From: Otatea glauca | Lineage: Eukaryota; Streptophyta; Magnoliopsida; Poales; Poaceae | Length of the DNA: 64,000 bases | Assembly (NCBI GenBank): GCA_036346275.1 | Contig: CM070725.1 | Span: 697,001 to 761,000, forward strand | Direction of reading: 5' to 3' | Part shown: positions 46,200 through 58,954 of the stretch, piece by piece | Position numbering within the stretch: the stretch's first letter is position 1 | How the letters are laid out: every line of letters starts with the position of its first letter | Translations under genes and position numbers: made by a program | Notes under the pieces: model-generated | What the model saw: only the letters and a program-made list of their open reading frames with translations | Databases searched by the model: none | Told to the model about the DNA's origin: nothing

Positions 46200-46460
46200 G
46201 ATGCAAGATAGTTATCAGAGCTTGACCCAAGAGGGCTGAGTGCAGGGTAGAATCAGGGCAGTGCTCCCCATGACCATGAGGCTGGTTGCTACAAGAAAAT
46301 TGACATGATGTTTGAGAGCTAGTAGTAGCAGAGTTAGCAAGGGCATCAGCAATGATGTTTTTATCTCTTCCTACATGTTCAAAATTGACTTCCAGAGGAG
46401 AAACATTGATCTACAATTTCAAGTAAAATTGGCCTGGTTCTCCAGTCTCTGATGGAGCCA
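46200..46460 (-). pseudogene. RNase H-like domain remnant
   Basis: The minus strand encodes VNFEHVGRDKNIIADALANS, matching the C-terminal end of plant RNase H-like domains found in LINE polymerases and related proteins. An upstream stop and no other domain mark it as a fragment. Confidence 0.55.
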
Positions 46461-46969
46461 TCTCAGGAACCAGCTTGTTTAATTCTAAAAAAAATTAAGC
46501 AAAGAACACACATGCAAATCGTTGCTAATTGTATTTTTGCTTCTGTTTATTTCCTGCTGTACCGTTTGAACCACGAAAGCATAGAAAGCGTTTTTCAGCG
46601 GGAGCAGACGAGCAGTTGATTACTACAAAGCACATGCGTGATTATTCCTCCGGATTGGTTAAGCTTAAACAGACCGTTCAGCTTTCCTTTTTGAGTGCGT
46701 CCAGCCTAATCTTCTTGTTTGCATACAATCATAATGTCCTATTTTCGATTTGTTTATGGAAATATATAGCGGAGTAGTTGTTCCAGTCAATTATATATGC
46801 TCAGTATTGAGCTGATACGAACAATTTTTATTATTTAATCCATTTTTAAATTTATTTTTATTACTAACCTCTCGTCAACTTCATTTCAAATATGACTCTT
46901 TTAGCTAGGCGTGGCAAGCAACACTGTCGCATCACAGGATAAATTGATCGCTTGTTTGGCCACGCTATT
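46461..46969. other. Intergenic, no gene recognised
   Basis: AT-rich; an 82-codon plus-strand frame at 46529-46777 has no recognisable domain and is not called. Confidence 0.45.
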
Positions 46970-47960
46970 TGTAACATCCCAAAATTTTTTGCCCAAATAT
47001 TATTCTAATATCAGGTGTGCATTTTGTATTTTCTGGAATTTATTGGATTTTCCTGGAATTTAATTGAGCCTATTTTAAATCATGTTTATTGACGTTTTTG
47101 TGAAAACAAATTAAATATATATAAAGTGTATATAATGTTTTGCCAGAAATATTTTATTTCGATCCAGAATGTCTCAAAACATTTCTGAGAATTTTCTGGG
47201 ATTTTTCCTGATATTTTTATAGCCTAAAATGAATTAAAACAATTTCTATAATTATTTTAAAAGTTAAATTGAGAAAAATAGTTGAGAACAGTACTGGGCC
47301 GAAGCCCAGCACTATGCTCGAGTGCGACCCGATTATTGCGCGGCCTGTTCCGGTTAGGGTTAGCGTCGGCCGTTGGATCTTCATCGCGCAGTCTTCATCA
47401 AGCCACGCCGCGTGCGTGGGATCGGCTGTTGGATTGCGAAGGAATGCTGGTGATGGGAGGCTGAGGCCGGAAACCATAGCGCCTGCGAGCCGTCGGATCA
47501 AGATCGGGCGATGAAAGCCGCTCCGCGTTAGTTTTGGAAAGGTTAGATCGTATTCGTTGGATTTGGAAGGTGCGGATCAGATCGTATCGTCTCGGATAGA
47601 ATCTCAACTGTTGATCGTAAATCGGATGGTCCTCGTTCACCGTCTTCGATTCGGTTTCCGAATCCGCCGCCGATTAGCCGCCGTCGCCGCCGCCGCGTGA
47701 TTTAGGTTTTTCTTTTTCGTGCGCATGCCGAGGCTATTTAAAGCGCGGACCGCACCTCGAGAACCGCAGTTCCAGTGCGCATTCGTAGCCCCAGCCGCCG
47801 TCGTTGTGTCGTTGCTGTTCGTGCGCTAGAGCTCGCCGGAGTTCCCGAAGCGCCGCCGTTCGTCTTCTTCGTTTTGCGCCGCCGTTCAGACGTCTTCCGC
47901 CGCACCGGTTCCAGATCCGGACTCGTCGCGTCAAGCCGCGCCGAAGCTGCCACTTCATTC
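46970..47960 (+). repeat. LTR-like sequence with TATA box
   Basis: Starts TGTAACATCCCAAAATTTTT, a common gypsy LTR start; GC-rich second half with TATTTAAA at 47735-47742 and a CAGTTCCAGTGCGCATTC start region about 30 bp later. No second copy in the window and no clear end, so it may be a truncated or solo LTR beside the copia fragment. Confidence 0.5.
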
Positions 47961-47989
47961 AGAACGATTGTGTGGGCTTAATGAAGTGA

Positions 47990-49510
47990 CTCGCTAAGAA
48001 TGGTAATGACATAATTTCTATTGTTGATGAAACCCTTTACGCTGATTTTTCCTCTAATACTTGGTGGATTGATTCTAGTGACACTGTGCACGTTTTCAAT
48101 TCATTGCAAGGATTCCTTACCGTGAGGACACTAAGAAAGGGGGAGCGAAGTCTTAGAGTTGCTAATAGAAGGGAGGCTGAAGTTGAAGCCGTTGACTCAC
48201 TACCATTAGCATTAGATAGTAGCTTCACCCTTAATTTGAATAATATTGTTTATGTTCCTACTATGAGGAGGAACCTTATTTTAGTTTCTCTATTAGATGA
48301 TGATGGATACATTTGTATTTTTGGGAACAATAAATGCATTGTAAGTTTAAATTCTAATAATGTTAGTCTCGTGACTCGATGTGACCAACTCTATATGCTT
48401 CCTCTCTCTAAATTCCCTGTGTTAATGAATGTGTGCGATGTCACCAATAAGCGAAAGAGAAGTTTAAGTGATGAGACTTCATCGAAATTGTGGCACTGTC
48501 GTTTAGGTCACATTTCGAATGGGAAAATGGAACGTCTCATTAAGGAAGAGATAATCCATCCATTATACTTCTTTGACTCATACCACTGTATTGATTGTAT
48601 TAAGGAAAAATATGTAAAACAAATTAAGAAAGGGGCCACATGAAGCATAGAAATCTTAGAATTAATTCACACTGATATATGTGGACCATTTCTTGTAACT
48701 TCAGTGGATGGGTATGGCTCCTTTATCACATTCACTGATGACTTCTCCCATTATGGTTATATTTTTCCCATTCGTGATCGATCTGAATCACTCGATAAGT
48801 TTAAAATATTTGAGGATGAAATAGAAAATCAATATAATTTAAAGATTAAGGTAGTAAGATCAGATCGTGGAGGAGAATATTATGGGAGACATGCTCCTTA
48901 TGGACAAATTTCTGGTCCATTTGCTAACTTTCTTTCAGAAAATGGCATAATAGCCCAATATTCAACACCTGGTGAACCTCAGCAAAATGGAGTAGCTGAA
49001 AGACGCAATCGCACCCTTATGGATATGGTGCGTAGCATGATGAGTTACTCCAATTTACCAGTTGGTTTGTAGATTGAAGCATTAAAGACAGCCGCACATA
49101 TACTTAATCGGGTTTCTAGTAAATCAGTGTCTAAGACACTTTATGAATTATGGACCGGGAGGAAATTGAGTTTAAAATACATGTGTGGGGTTGTCCTGCT
49201 GAAGCTAAAATCTTTAATCCACATATTGGGAAATTAGATCCTAAGATAGTAAGTTGTCGTTTTATTTGATATCCTGAAAGATCTAAGGGGTATCGATTTT
49301 ATTATCCAAACCGTATCACTAAGTTTGTAGTAACCCGACATGCTGTATTCTTAGAGAATGATGAAATCAGTGGGAGCTCAGATGCTAGAAAAATAGATCT
49401 TGAAGAGATTCGAACTTATGTACCATTACCGATGCTCAAAACACTGACTCAAATGGCATATTCATCTCCGAATTAATATCTAGTGATTTAGATTCCGCAT
49501 TATTGTCTTG
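47990..49510 (+). pseudogene. Copia protease-integrase fragment
   Basis: Protease remnant WWIDSSDTVHV (active-site D-S-G replaced by D-S-S), then GAG-pre-integrase with a zinc-binding pattern (LWHCRLGHISNGKM ... YHCIDCIKEK) in 48086-48643, a stop, and integrase core in 48704-49072 with VDGYGSFITFTDDFSHYGYI, RSDRGGEYYG and NGVAERRNRTL (catalytic D, D, E). A stop follows at 49070 and frames change to 49470 (RVSSKSVSKTLYELWTG, then FYYPNRITKFV). Gag, RT and RNase H are missing. Confidence 0.85.
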
Positions 49511-49553
49511 TGATTATGCTTAAGGCTAGTTGTTCATGTTGATAATGTATTAG

Positions 49554-50001
49554 TGTTGGCGTCAAAAACTTGATGTAGGGTTTCTGACAGCAGCACACCA
49601 AACGAACACCTGTTTCAGAGCGTGCCAGTCGATTTGACCTGGGGCATAATTTGAAGGAGATCAACAATCGGCGATGCGCAACTTTATTGATCAAGATCGA
49701 ATTGCAAAGACTAAATTACAGAAACTACTCCTAGTCGACGAAAAAGTAGATGAAAAGTAGACGCGAATTGGTTGATTGGCTCTGGGCAGCTTTTCAGATC
49801 ACCTATAGACCTCTTTTATACCCATTGGCCGATAGAATCCTGGTACAACACGTTAGGAGTAGAATCCGTATCGGCCTCTATTTGGATGGTGCTTTCCTTA
49901 ACAACCTGTTCCGTTTCCAAATATCTTTAATCAGATCCGGTCGTATCTTATTGATCTTGGATCGCGATTCGACCCTATCTCGCCAAATTTTGGTGCAAAC
50001 A
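49554..50001 (-). repeat. LTR (3' in element sense)
   Basis: 448 bp; plus-strand TGTTGGCGTCAAAAACTTGA to GGTGCAAACA. Near-identical to 54107-54552. Confidence 0.92.
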
Positions 50002-50688
50002 TATGCCCCCCATTTTTGGGAGATAACATGTTATCTTCCAAAAAATTTGATCATCGGCTTGAACATATATTTTCTTATCATAGCCAAATTTTTAACTGCA
50101 TCAAGTTAATTTGGCTTTCAGGTCGGTAATCGGCCAACTCGTATATTCGTATTTGAGTTTTAGCCAATCAAGATCTAATCAGTACCTTGGACAAACCGAT
50201 GCACACTACACGATCCCACGTTGATCCCTTACCAAATCGGTTATCTCGAGCTGACGTGTGGTATGATTCTTCAGACTAGATCGGCTTCGTTGAATAAAAA
50301 TCATCGGCCGAATCCGGTTTTTTCTTCCTCCACTCTTTTCTCGCAATCTTAATCGGATGAAGCTCATTAAAAGTTTTGTTCCTTCGTTTTTCTTATTCAA
50401 CTTCCCTCATCTCTTGGGTCCTTAGCCGCTCAAGCCTTCTTCTTTGTGACCGGCTTAAACCTGGAGGACACCATCTCGGCTTTGGTTCGATCGACTTACA
50501 TATTTTTCCTACCATATCCATACTAGCCGCAGTGCTAGACCCTTCATCTTAGTCTTGTTTCTGACTTATGGTCGGCTTAGAAATTCTATCTTTAGCCGAC
50601 CATCGCTGCCTATCACCTTGACATGGGTAATACTGCACGGACATGTGTTTGGTGATGGCAAAGCTTATCCCCTCTCCTAGCAAAATTG

Positions 50689-53600
50689 TCAAAAAGGGCA
50701 CCGCTGGTGAGCTCTTTCAGGTCCGCTTGGCCGATATTCATTAACTGGCCGATGTGGAGGACTTCGTCGTGGCCTTTCATTCCTCCTTTCATATTTCGCT
50801 AGTAGTTGGGAAAAAGTGGGCTTCGACTTCTGTATCGGCTTACGTAGTGGAAATGCTCTCTCAGCTTGATAACCCTTTGGTGTGATTGTTTTAAAAAATT
50901 TCCTTTCACGGTCGGCTTTTATTTGTATAGAGCCAACAATAATCATTAGTGTCTTGCTATCAGATTTTGATTGTACATCGGCTTGACGCGTCATTTTTAT
51001 AGCCGATGATATATGAATTTGATCCTTAGGCTCTGCATCTTCTATCGGCTTTTCCTTCTTTTTAGAGCAATGGACCATGTTAATTGGAAAAGGATCAGCG
51101 TCCAGCTGCATCGTCATCTCTTCTGAAATTTTAATTGGTCATCCTCTATAGCCGATTGTATCTTGTCTTTGTAATTCTTGAATTCATGTTTGAAGCCCTT
51201 TTCATTGGAGAAACGGCTTTCTTGAGCTGATACTCGTTGTAGGAGATAACTCAAATTGGTGAATTCCTGCTCGCTGAATTTTTCTCTTAATGGGGGTATC
51301 ATCCCCTGGGAAGCTAAATCGGCCAACTGATTATCAGGCAGGGTAACACTAAAACACCTATTTCTCACTTCCCTGAATCTCTTAACATAATCATTTACCG
51401 ATTCCCGGTCTTGTTGGATGTAACTCAAATCAAATCCGAGTTCCGATCGTCGGAGAAAAATACTCATGGAATCGGCTTTCCAAATCGTTCCAAAAATGAA
51501 CCGAATTTGGAGGTAAACTAGTAAACCAAGTGAAAGCAGCTCCCGATAAAGACAAGGGGAATAATCTAATCTTCAGCCCGTCGGACTGAGCTGCCTCGCC
51601 ACACTGAGCAAAAAAGCGTCCGACGTGCTCTAAGGTCGTGACCGAATAATTCCCAGAAAATTTGGCAAAATCAGGAACTTTAAAATTATGTGGATATTGC
51701 ATGCGATCTATACAATCCGGATACGGCTTTCTATAGCCGATGACTCTACCCTTTCGCTGTAAGCCGAATTGATCTATCAACACGGCAGAAATCTAGTCAG
51801 CCCAATTAATGTTATTAGCCGACAAGATATCGGGGCTCTGCCAATGATCATGACTAGTATTCTGCCCCCGAGTGCAAACTCGGGCTGCCGGTTAGACTAA
51901 GCCGACGGTTTTGTTGGTTTTGATCATATCCATCGTACCTCCTAACCGGTGGTTCTCGTACAGGGACAAAGGGCTCTGCGTAGGTTATCACCTTACGAGG
52001 GACCAGATTCCTGGGCAGAATCGGCTCTTGGTACTGGACGTGCCTAATTTGTGAAGAGGAACGCGGTATGCTACGCTAGCACAAAAAAAATTCTACCGCG
52101 AAACCAGAAAGCTACTCGCAAGAAGGGGATCATAGATAAGATTACCACTAGACGCGCAGTTGCGGAATCCTTCGCGCGTCGATGTAGTGGATCGTTCTCG
52201 CCGCAGTCGTTGCGTCGATGTAGTGGATCGTCCTCGCCTTGCCGTGGATCGTCCTCCCACGCCGCAGCCGCAGCAGCGCCACCGCAGAGTCCACACGCCC
52301 AGAGATGGAACGCCGCGGCGTCGTGTGCAAGCACTGGTCGCTCGGCGAGGCGCGAGAGGAGTAGGCTAGTGTTTCAAGTGAATCACTCCTAAACCGTGGG
52401 AAAGCACACCTGCACCTCCCTTCTCCTCCTTATATAGCCACGAGATGAAACCCTAAACTAGGGCCCATCGTGCTAAGCCCACGAGGTTCATTAATTACGG
52501 ATCCAATCCAAATTAATGCGTCCCACCATTAAGTGTGTGACCTGCGCAGTTCACATACGCTTGGACATGGATTCGAAAACTCCTTTTCAATCCAATAGTT
52601 GGTAGTGGCTTCTTGCAAAGTATGCCAACTCCCAAACATACTATGATCAAATCGGACAGAACCTATCAAAAGTACTCATGTAATAATCCCTTTGCCAAGT
52701 ATATGAACATTTATCTCAAGGCGAGAAGCATGTCATCCTTTGATGATTCAATCCATCTCTCGTATCCGTGATATATTAATAAGTTGTGATTGATTCCTCA
52801 ATCACGGCATGGCCATGCACTTCCTTAATCATATCACACGAGTGGCCTTGTCATATATCTCCGTTTCATTGGAGTGGCAAATTCCATCTTGATCACATTA
52901 CCTCCGCACGTTTCATAGTAAACATGAAAGCTACCTTTATAACTATCCGGTTAGGAAGTAGTGTTTGATAGCCCCAAGGAAAACTATTACACATGTAGGG
53001 AATATGACAATCTCAGTCTAAGGATCATACATCTACTAGGTATGAGATACATCGATGACACATAAGAATGAAACATTCTCGCGATTGCCCCATTGCGGGT
53101 CTATCTAACCCATGTTCTTCAACATGCGCCCACAATGTATAGATGATATCTCCATATCCCATGATCTATGAAGCATGATCATCGATCACTACATGTGCCG
53201 ATCTATTCATCGTTGTCCTATACGATGATATCCGATCAGAGATATTTATTGAATTACATCATTAAGTAAAGAGCTTCATAAGCAAGTCACATACTTGTTG
53301 ATCAATACAATGATATACATTCATTGGACCAATAATCATATTATTATTCATAAACATAGTCATATTACAATCATCTAAATGATTGCCTCAAGGGCATAAC
53401 ACTAACAATTTGTTCAATCGGCTGTGAGATTGATTGTGGGAAAATATTAAACGGAGCTGACGGCGGTAAAGTAGCCAACACGTTTATCTTAGCAGCATCT
53501 GTATACGCTTGGTAATGTGTTACTCTGCTCATCCTAGGATCCCTCGGTAATATAACTGTAGGTTTAGTCGGCATCATAGTGGGGAGTGGAGTTGTAGCCG

Positions 53601-53898
53601 ATGGTTTAGGATCGGCTGAGGCACTCTGTGTATTTTGTGCTATTGAAGAAACAGGGTAACTTGGTAGGGCTTGCATTGGGTCAAGTAGACCTCCAGATGA
53701 TGCCAACTCCTGAGCTATAGTTTTCACGCTATTCACGATCATCGGCTTAAGTGTCGCGACGAGAGCCGATGATTGATTTATCAGAGCATGGTGCGCAGAT
53801 TGATTTATCATCACCGATAATTCGTCTTGAGTGGGCAGGTATTGACTTATCGGACCGTCGATGACACCTGCATCGCCGAGTGGTTTGAGTGTCTGCAA
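50689..53898 (-). pseudogene. Gag of the antisense element, interrupted by a solo LTR
   Basis: Starts at 53898 (MQTLKPLGDAGVIDGP), runs to the solo LTR at 53407, resumes at 52051 in the same sense (PIEQ, then IRHVQYQEPIL after removal of the LTR and one TSD), and continues with the gag core VPDFAKFSGNYSVTTLEHVG and GAAFTWFTSLPPNSVHFWND (51783-51430). A frame change at about 51455 leads to DRESVNDYVKRFREVRNRCF (to 51114) and a basic C-terminal frame (51117-50689, QLLAKYERRNERPRRSPP). Family members form the retroelement capsid. Confidence 0.8.
52052..53407 (-). mobile_element. Copia solo LTR nested in gag
   Basis: 1356 bp. On the minus strand it starts TGTTAGTGTTATGCCCTTGA and ends CCTCTTCA, flanked by ATTTG (plus strand) at 52047-52051 and 53408-53412. 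A TATA-type CTATATAAGGAGGAG lies on the minus strand at about 52425-52440. The GCCCTTGAGGCAATCA start is common in grass copia LTRs. With no internal domain and a perfect TSD it is a solo LTR, usually left by recombination between two LTRs. Confidence 0.88.
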
Positions 53899-54106
53899 AG
53901 CGGTCCTCTGCGTGATGCCTTACGGTTTTCGATAGCAACCAAAGATCATCTCTTCTAGAGCAGCTTTCCGATCTTCGATTTCTCTACGTTGTTTTGGCGT
54001 TAAATTGTCCATCGTTGGGACGATTATAGCTTCGGCGTTGAGATCGGATGGCGGAATCGACTTCCCTGATGAATACCTGGTGGTCCCACTGGGCGTGCCA
54101 AGAGTG

Positions 54107-54552
54107 TGTTGGCGTCAAAAACTTGATGTAGGGTTTCGACAAGAAGACACCGCATTTAACACTGTTCGAGCGTGCGGTCGATTTGACACGGGCGTAATTT
54201 GAAGGAGATCAACAATCGACGATGCACAACTTTATTGATCAAGATCGAATTACAAAGACTAAATTGCAGAAACTACTCCTAGTCGACGGAAAAGTAGATG
54301 AAAAGTAGACGAGAATTGGTTGATTGGCTCTGGGCAGCTTTTCTGATCACCTATAGACCTCTTTTATACCCATTGGCCGATAGAATCCTGGTACAACACG
54401 TTAGGAGTAGAATCCGTATCGGCCTCTATTTAGATGGTCCTTTCCTTAACAACCTGTTCCGTTTTCAAATATCTTTAATATGTATCCCGATCGTATCTTA
54501 TTGATCTTGGATTGCCGATTCTGACTCTATCGGCCAGATTTTGGTACAAACA
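54107..54552 (-). repeat. LTR (5' in element sense)
   Basis: 446 bp; TGTTGGCGTCAAAAACTTGA to GGTACAAACA on the plus strand, with a few substitutions against 49554-50001. Confidence 0.92.
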
Positions 54553-54557
54553 ATTAG

Positions 54558-56508
54558 TTAAACTTTAGATTCTATCGCAGCTCATACAGACGTCACAATT
54601 GCCAACCAGTTACTCCAGAAAGCACACCTGTCTGCATGTCTGAAGAAAAATGAACTGTTGATACAGGGAATATTGCAAAAACAGCTGTAAGCCTGTAACA
54701 ACCACACTCACCGATTCATTTTTATACATGAAATCAAAGCTGCGTGATGGTAAAAAGAGCTAGCAAGAGCAAAGAAATAGCTGATGCAGGGATTTGAGGT
54801 AAAAACCAACAAACAGACCTGATGCCTAGATACCCTTTGGCCTTAACATCAATGATTAGCCAACTCAAACAGGAAGAAGAGGACGTCCAATCACACCTTC
54901 TCCCGCATATTATATAATTAGTTCCAGTTCACATTACTTTGGCAAGGACAACACATTGTGCAGGTCACATCCTGCTTACCTAAATTGGAGTAATAATGTC
55001 CTGGCCTAATGAGACTTGAATGAGAGGACACCAACAACTGACGATTGATTAGCATTCAGACAAAGATTGCATGGAGACTAGCAACTGGATGGTCGCTTCC
55101 TGACTAGTGGACTCCCATTTTATGCACATCGGCATTTAACAATTAGAGTAACAATCAGAGAACCATAGGATGCAATGGAAAAGGCATTTTAAGGAACTCA
55201 ATATTAACAATTAGCCATATATCGGATCGGATAGGATAGGATAGGATAGGATAGAAAAGTAGCAGATCGACTAGCTAGCAGAGTATCATTCAGGGCCTGA
55301 ATATATACAGCAAAGCATACCTGCAGGACCCCAAAGAATAAACTAGTCCAGTGCCAAGGATAATGAGTATATAGCTAGGGACAGATTCTGTACTGAACAG
55401 TGCTTAATTACAAAATAGAGAACTTTAATTTAGTTTAATTTACTGTATTCTGGTCCCACATGATCATAGGGACATGCCAAGAAGCTTATCTGGAACAGTG
55501 TAGTATTTTTTTTCCTCAGTCCTTTCTTAAACATTGCCGTTCTGGATAGTTTGAAATTAATCGGATATATAGCTGGTGATAGTATTTGTTTATGCAGATC
55601 ATGTCAATGCGTCAGTTATTATTTGACCAGCATATCGGCATAGTAGTATAGTACAACTTATTGGTTTTTGATCGGGGAATTATACGGTGAAAGTAGACAC
55701 ATGATGAGAGAATGAAAGTAGGTAAATAAAGGCGTTGGATCGGCTTCGAATGGTTCAGATCTAGGTAGAATCTTATCTACTCCACTTGAGAAGGAAATTT
55801 TACAGGAGTTATGTGTAAAACATCCATAAGTGGAGGAGGTGTGATTCCGTTATGCGATTCAAAAATAAAATTTGAAACCTTGGTAGAGGCTTTTAGAGGG
55901 ACGCACTACTGAGGTCAGGTGTCACTCCAGGAGCAGAATCGGCGTTATGCAAGCAAAGGTAGGCCTGCCGGTTTGGTGCGCCAAACATAATAAATGAAGT
56001 CTGCCAATTCCAGCTTTCTGTGGAGTGAGTAATCAGTGAAGACAAGGAAAAATTTGTACTAGTAGTAGTATACAGTTTTACCGCACTAGCCCAGCTAAAC
56101 TGAGGGCCGGTTGAAACTTTGCAGGATTTTCGTAACTTGAATTCATAGGGAATTTGAAGAAAAGTTGCAATGTTGGCATACGGTACGACTTGCACCGTAC
56201 ACACTGCTCTGCTCCCCTCCAGGAGGAACCAACAACTCTTGTCCCTCCCAGGTGGGTCCCACCCTCCCACGAGGGGCACCTGACAGGTGGACCCACACGC
56301 ATCACTACTAGCTTATCCGTTCGGAGCACATCCACGTGTACCTAGAGATCGACCCAGAAACACTAACGGACACCGGTCACGTACATGCGGGGCCCGGGCT
56401 CGCTGACCCCACATGTCAGTGTCGCTGAGTCGGTGGAGATGCGATGCTGTGGGCCTGGCCTCAAATGCAAATGCAATTACTCTAGTTGAATGGCGGTAAC
56501 AAAATGGG
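54558..56508. other. Intergenic, no gene recognised
   Basis: Holds (ATAGG)n at 55231-55254. A GC-rich patch (about 56200-56460) with GGTGGGTCCCACC resembles promoter-proximal grass DNA, but no gene follows on either side that I can identify. Confidence 0.5.
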
Positions 56509-56516
56509 GTATATAT

Positions 56517-58002
56517 CAAGGTTTCAAATTTCGGTTTCAGAATAAATTTCGCCCCAGGCCGAATAACGAAATTTCGGTGAAATTTAGAAATTTCGAAATT
56601 ATTTTGGACAAAATTTGAATTTGAAAATTCAAATCCGGAAAAAAAAACCGAAATTCGGCGAAAAAACCCGAAATTTCGGGCGAAATATCCGAATTTTTGG
56701 GTTTTTTGCACTGGCTGAAAAGTGGTCTAAACGTTATCGAAAAATTTTGAAATTTTTTTTGGAGGTTCCTGACACAATGCTGATGTTCTTACAAAAATTT
56801 CAGCTGATTATCACACCTGAGGAATTTTTAAAAATTCGGTGAGTGGTACTGTCCTGATAAAACACTGACCGACAAGTTTGATCGGAATAGAAAATGGTAC
56901 AAATCAAGTTATAAACTGTTGAAATTTTTTGTGCATGGTTATGATCCATAACTAATGTTCTCATAAAAATTTCAGCTGATTATCACATGTGAGGAATTTT
57001 TAAAAATTCGGAGAGTGGCGCTGTCCTGATAGAACACTGACCGACAAGTTTGATCCGAATGGAAAATGATACAAATGAAGTTAGAAACTGTTGAAATTTT
57101 TTGTGCATAGTTATGATGTATCTATAATGCTCTCATAAGATTTTTAGATAATGATCAAACTGTATGAATTTTTAAAAATTCGAACGGTACTAATATCATG
57201 TTAAAAGGCTAACCGACAAACTTGAACAAAATGAAAAATTATGTAAACCATAATTATTTTTGAAAATTTTAAAGAATGGTGATAAGGAAGTTCTTAATAT
57301 CCCATAAAAATTGTGATTCACTATCACACTCCAGTGAATTTATAATATTTTACAAGGCACAGTACTATTTATGTTCTTTTTTTATTTTTGAAATATAATA
57401 TAACAAACAAAGTTTAATGCTTACATAGATTTGATTGACCAAACAAAAAAAATTTAATTTTTTTAAAAAATTTATATAATGTTACTGAGTCAATTATTAA
57501 TCTCTCAAAAAAAAATTAGATCATAATCACACTCAAGAAAATTTATAAAATTCTGACAATATAACTGTCCCAATTATGTTCATTCTGTTTTTGATTTTTT
57601 AAAGATAACAAACGAAGTTAAATTATTTTGAAATTTTTTATGTATGAGTCTAATCTACTAATTATAGTACCATAAAATTTTCAGATTATTATCATTCTTG
57701 TACAATTTATAAAAATCTGACAGTGTTTCTGCCAAAATTTTAAAATGTCTAAAAAATTAGGTTTTTCAACAAATTTTCATAGGAGATGACTTTCCTAAGG
57801 ATTATTGGACCAAATCCGGCCCTAAAACTTTCAAAACCGGCCAAAAAAACACGAAATTTCAGCGAAATTTGGCCCAAAAAACGAATTTTCGGATTTTTAC
57901 TGTAGCAATTTCGAATTTTTTTTAAAACTTTTTTTTCCCGGCCGGTACTTGAGATCTCGGGGTGGTCCGAAATCCGAAATTTCGCCGAAATTTTGAACCT
58001 TG
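56517..58002. mobile_element. hAT-type non-autonomous element, copy 1
   Basis: 1486 bp with inverted ends CAAGGTTTCAAATTTCGG and the inverse of CAAGGTTCAAAATTTCGG; flanks GTATATAT and GTATAGAT (8 bp, one mismatch). Same family as 61051-62495. AT-rich inside, with repeated TTTTTAAAAATTCG and ACCGACAAGTTTGA units; no transposase. Confidence 0.8.
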
Positions 58003-58010
58003 GTATAGAT

Positions 58011-58597
58011 ATAGACTACTGGAGTATATATACTTGCTACATACCAAAAAAAAAATTCAAATTCAAATTCAAATGGAGCCTTGTATGCTTGCACCATTGT
58101 CCAATGCAGAAAAGGACCCTACTACTCGGCTCTTTGCGTTCAGTCGTGTTGGGACCCGCACGAATAAACTTGGAAATCATATTACAAGTGAACGTAATCC
58201 GTCCGGTTCTGGTCTTTAGGATACATATATATTTTCTAAAACATTTAGATTGGATACATAAAAAAATCATATATATTTTCTAAAACATTTAGATTAGATA
58301 CATAAAAAGATCCTATATATTTTCTAAAACATTTAAAACAAGTATATAATATATAATTCTATAGCATCTCACACTCATCGTCTTGGACGATTCCCCCTGT
58401 GAAAACAAGCCAAGCCCTCTGAGCTGAGGTGCGTGCGTGGCTACTGGTACTGGCTAGTAAGTAGTAGCGGCCTAGCAATGTGCGACGAGACGACCTTTCC
58501 TTTACCAACCGCGCGCGGCGAGCAGCAGTGACGACGACGTAGCCAGCTAGGCTAGGAAGAAGCAAGGTTCGCCCAAATTAAGTGTTACCGCTAGTAT
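58011..58597. other. Intergenic, no gene recognised
   Basis: Contains a direct repeat of ATATATTTTCTAAAACATTT (58228, 58267 and 58314), three copies about 40-47 bp apart. No coding frame supported. Confidence 0.6.
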
Positions 58598-58600
58598 TAA

Positions 58601-58886
58601 GGGCATGTACAATCAGATCATCTTAATTTATTTTTAGTATGTTCATATCAGTTTTGTTCTATATAAAAAAGTGAGAAAAAAGAAGAGAGATAGCTCTTAT
58701 TTAGCAGTAAGCATTGCACAAGAGCATAGGTAGATTAGTTATGTACAAGAGAGAAGTGATAATTAATGCATGGCATCTAGAGTCAACCTTTACAGATAGA
58801 TATTGTACAAGTTAGCTTTAATGCTTATTCTATATAACATGGATGAGAAATAGAGTAAATAACTGAATTTGTTATTGTACCCGCCC
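58601..58886. mobile_element. Tourist-type MITE, copy 1
   Basis: 286 bp; GGGCATGTACAAT at the left and ATTGTACCCGCCC at the right, flanked by TAA (58598-58600, 58887-58889). Same family as 59116-59398. Confidence 0.85.
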
Positions 58887-58954
58887 TAACTAGCAAGAAC
58901 TAGCGCAGCTTATGCACTCAGTTCCAGGACGACTTAATTCGTTCAAGTTATGTA

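Larger units (their letters stand above)
49554..54552 (-). mobile_element. Gag-only LTR retrotransposon in antisense, perfect TSD
   Basis: LTRs at 49554-50001 and 54107-54552, TG...CA ends, target duplication ATTAG on both sides (49549-49553, 54553-54557). Read on the minus strand: LTR, a primer-site region (CTCTTGGCACGCCCAGTGGG) right after it, gag, then a purine tract AAATGGGGGG just before the other LTR. No RT, RNase H or integrase is present, so it depends on a partner element (TR-GAG class). The gag sequence looks Ty3/gypsy-like. It carries a nested copia solo LTR. Confidence 0.9.

Noticed and set aside
47734..47989. Short Arg-rich proteins on both strands
   Set aside because: GC-rich leader-like part of an LTR-like block; frames on both strands with no conservation signal.
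52071..52392. Arg/Ala-rich plus- and minus-strand ORFs
   Set aside because: They lie within the U5-like part of the copia solo LTR and include a short duplicated GTCGATGTAGTGGATCG segment.
55893..56279. 128-residue minus-strand ORF near GGTGGGTCCCACC
   Set aside because: No recognisable domain, no splice or start context to support a gene.
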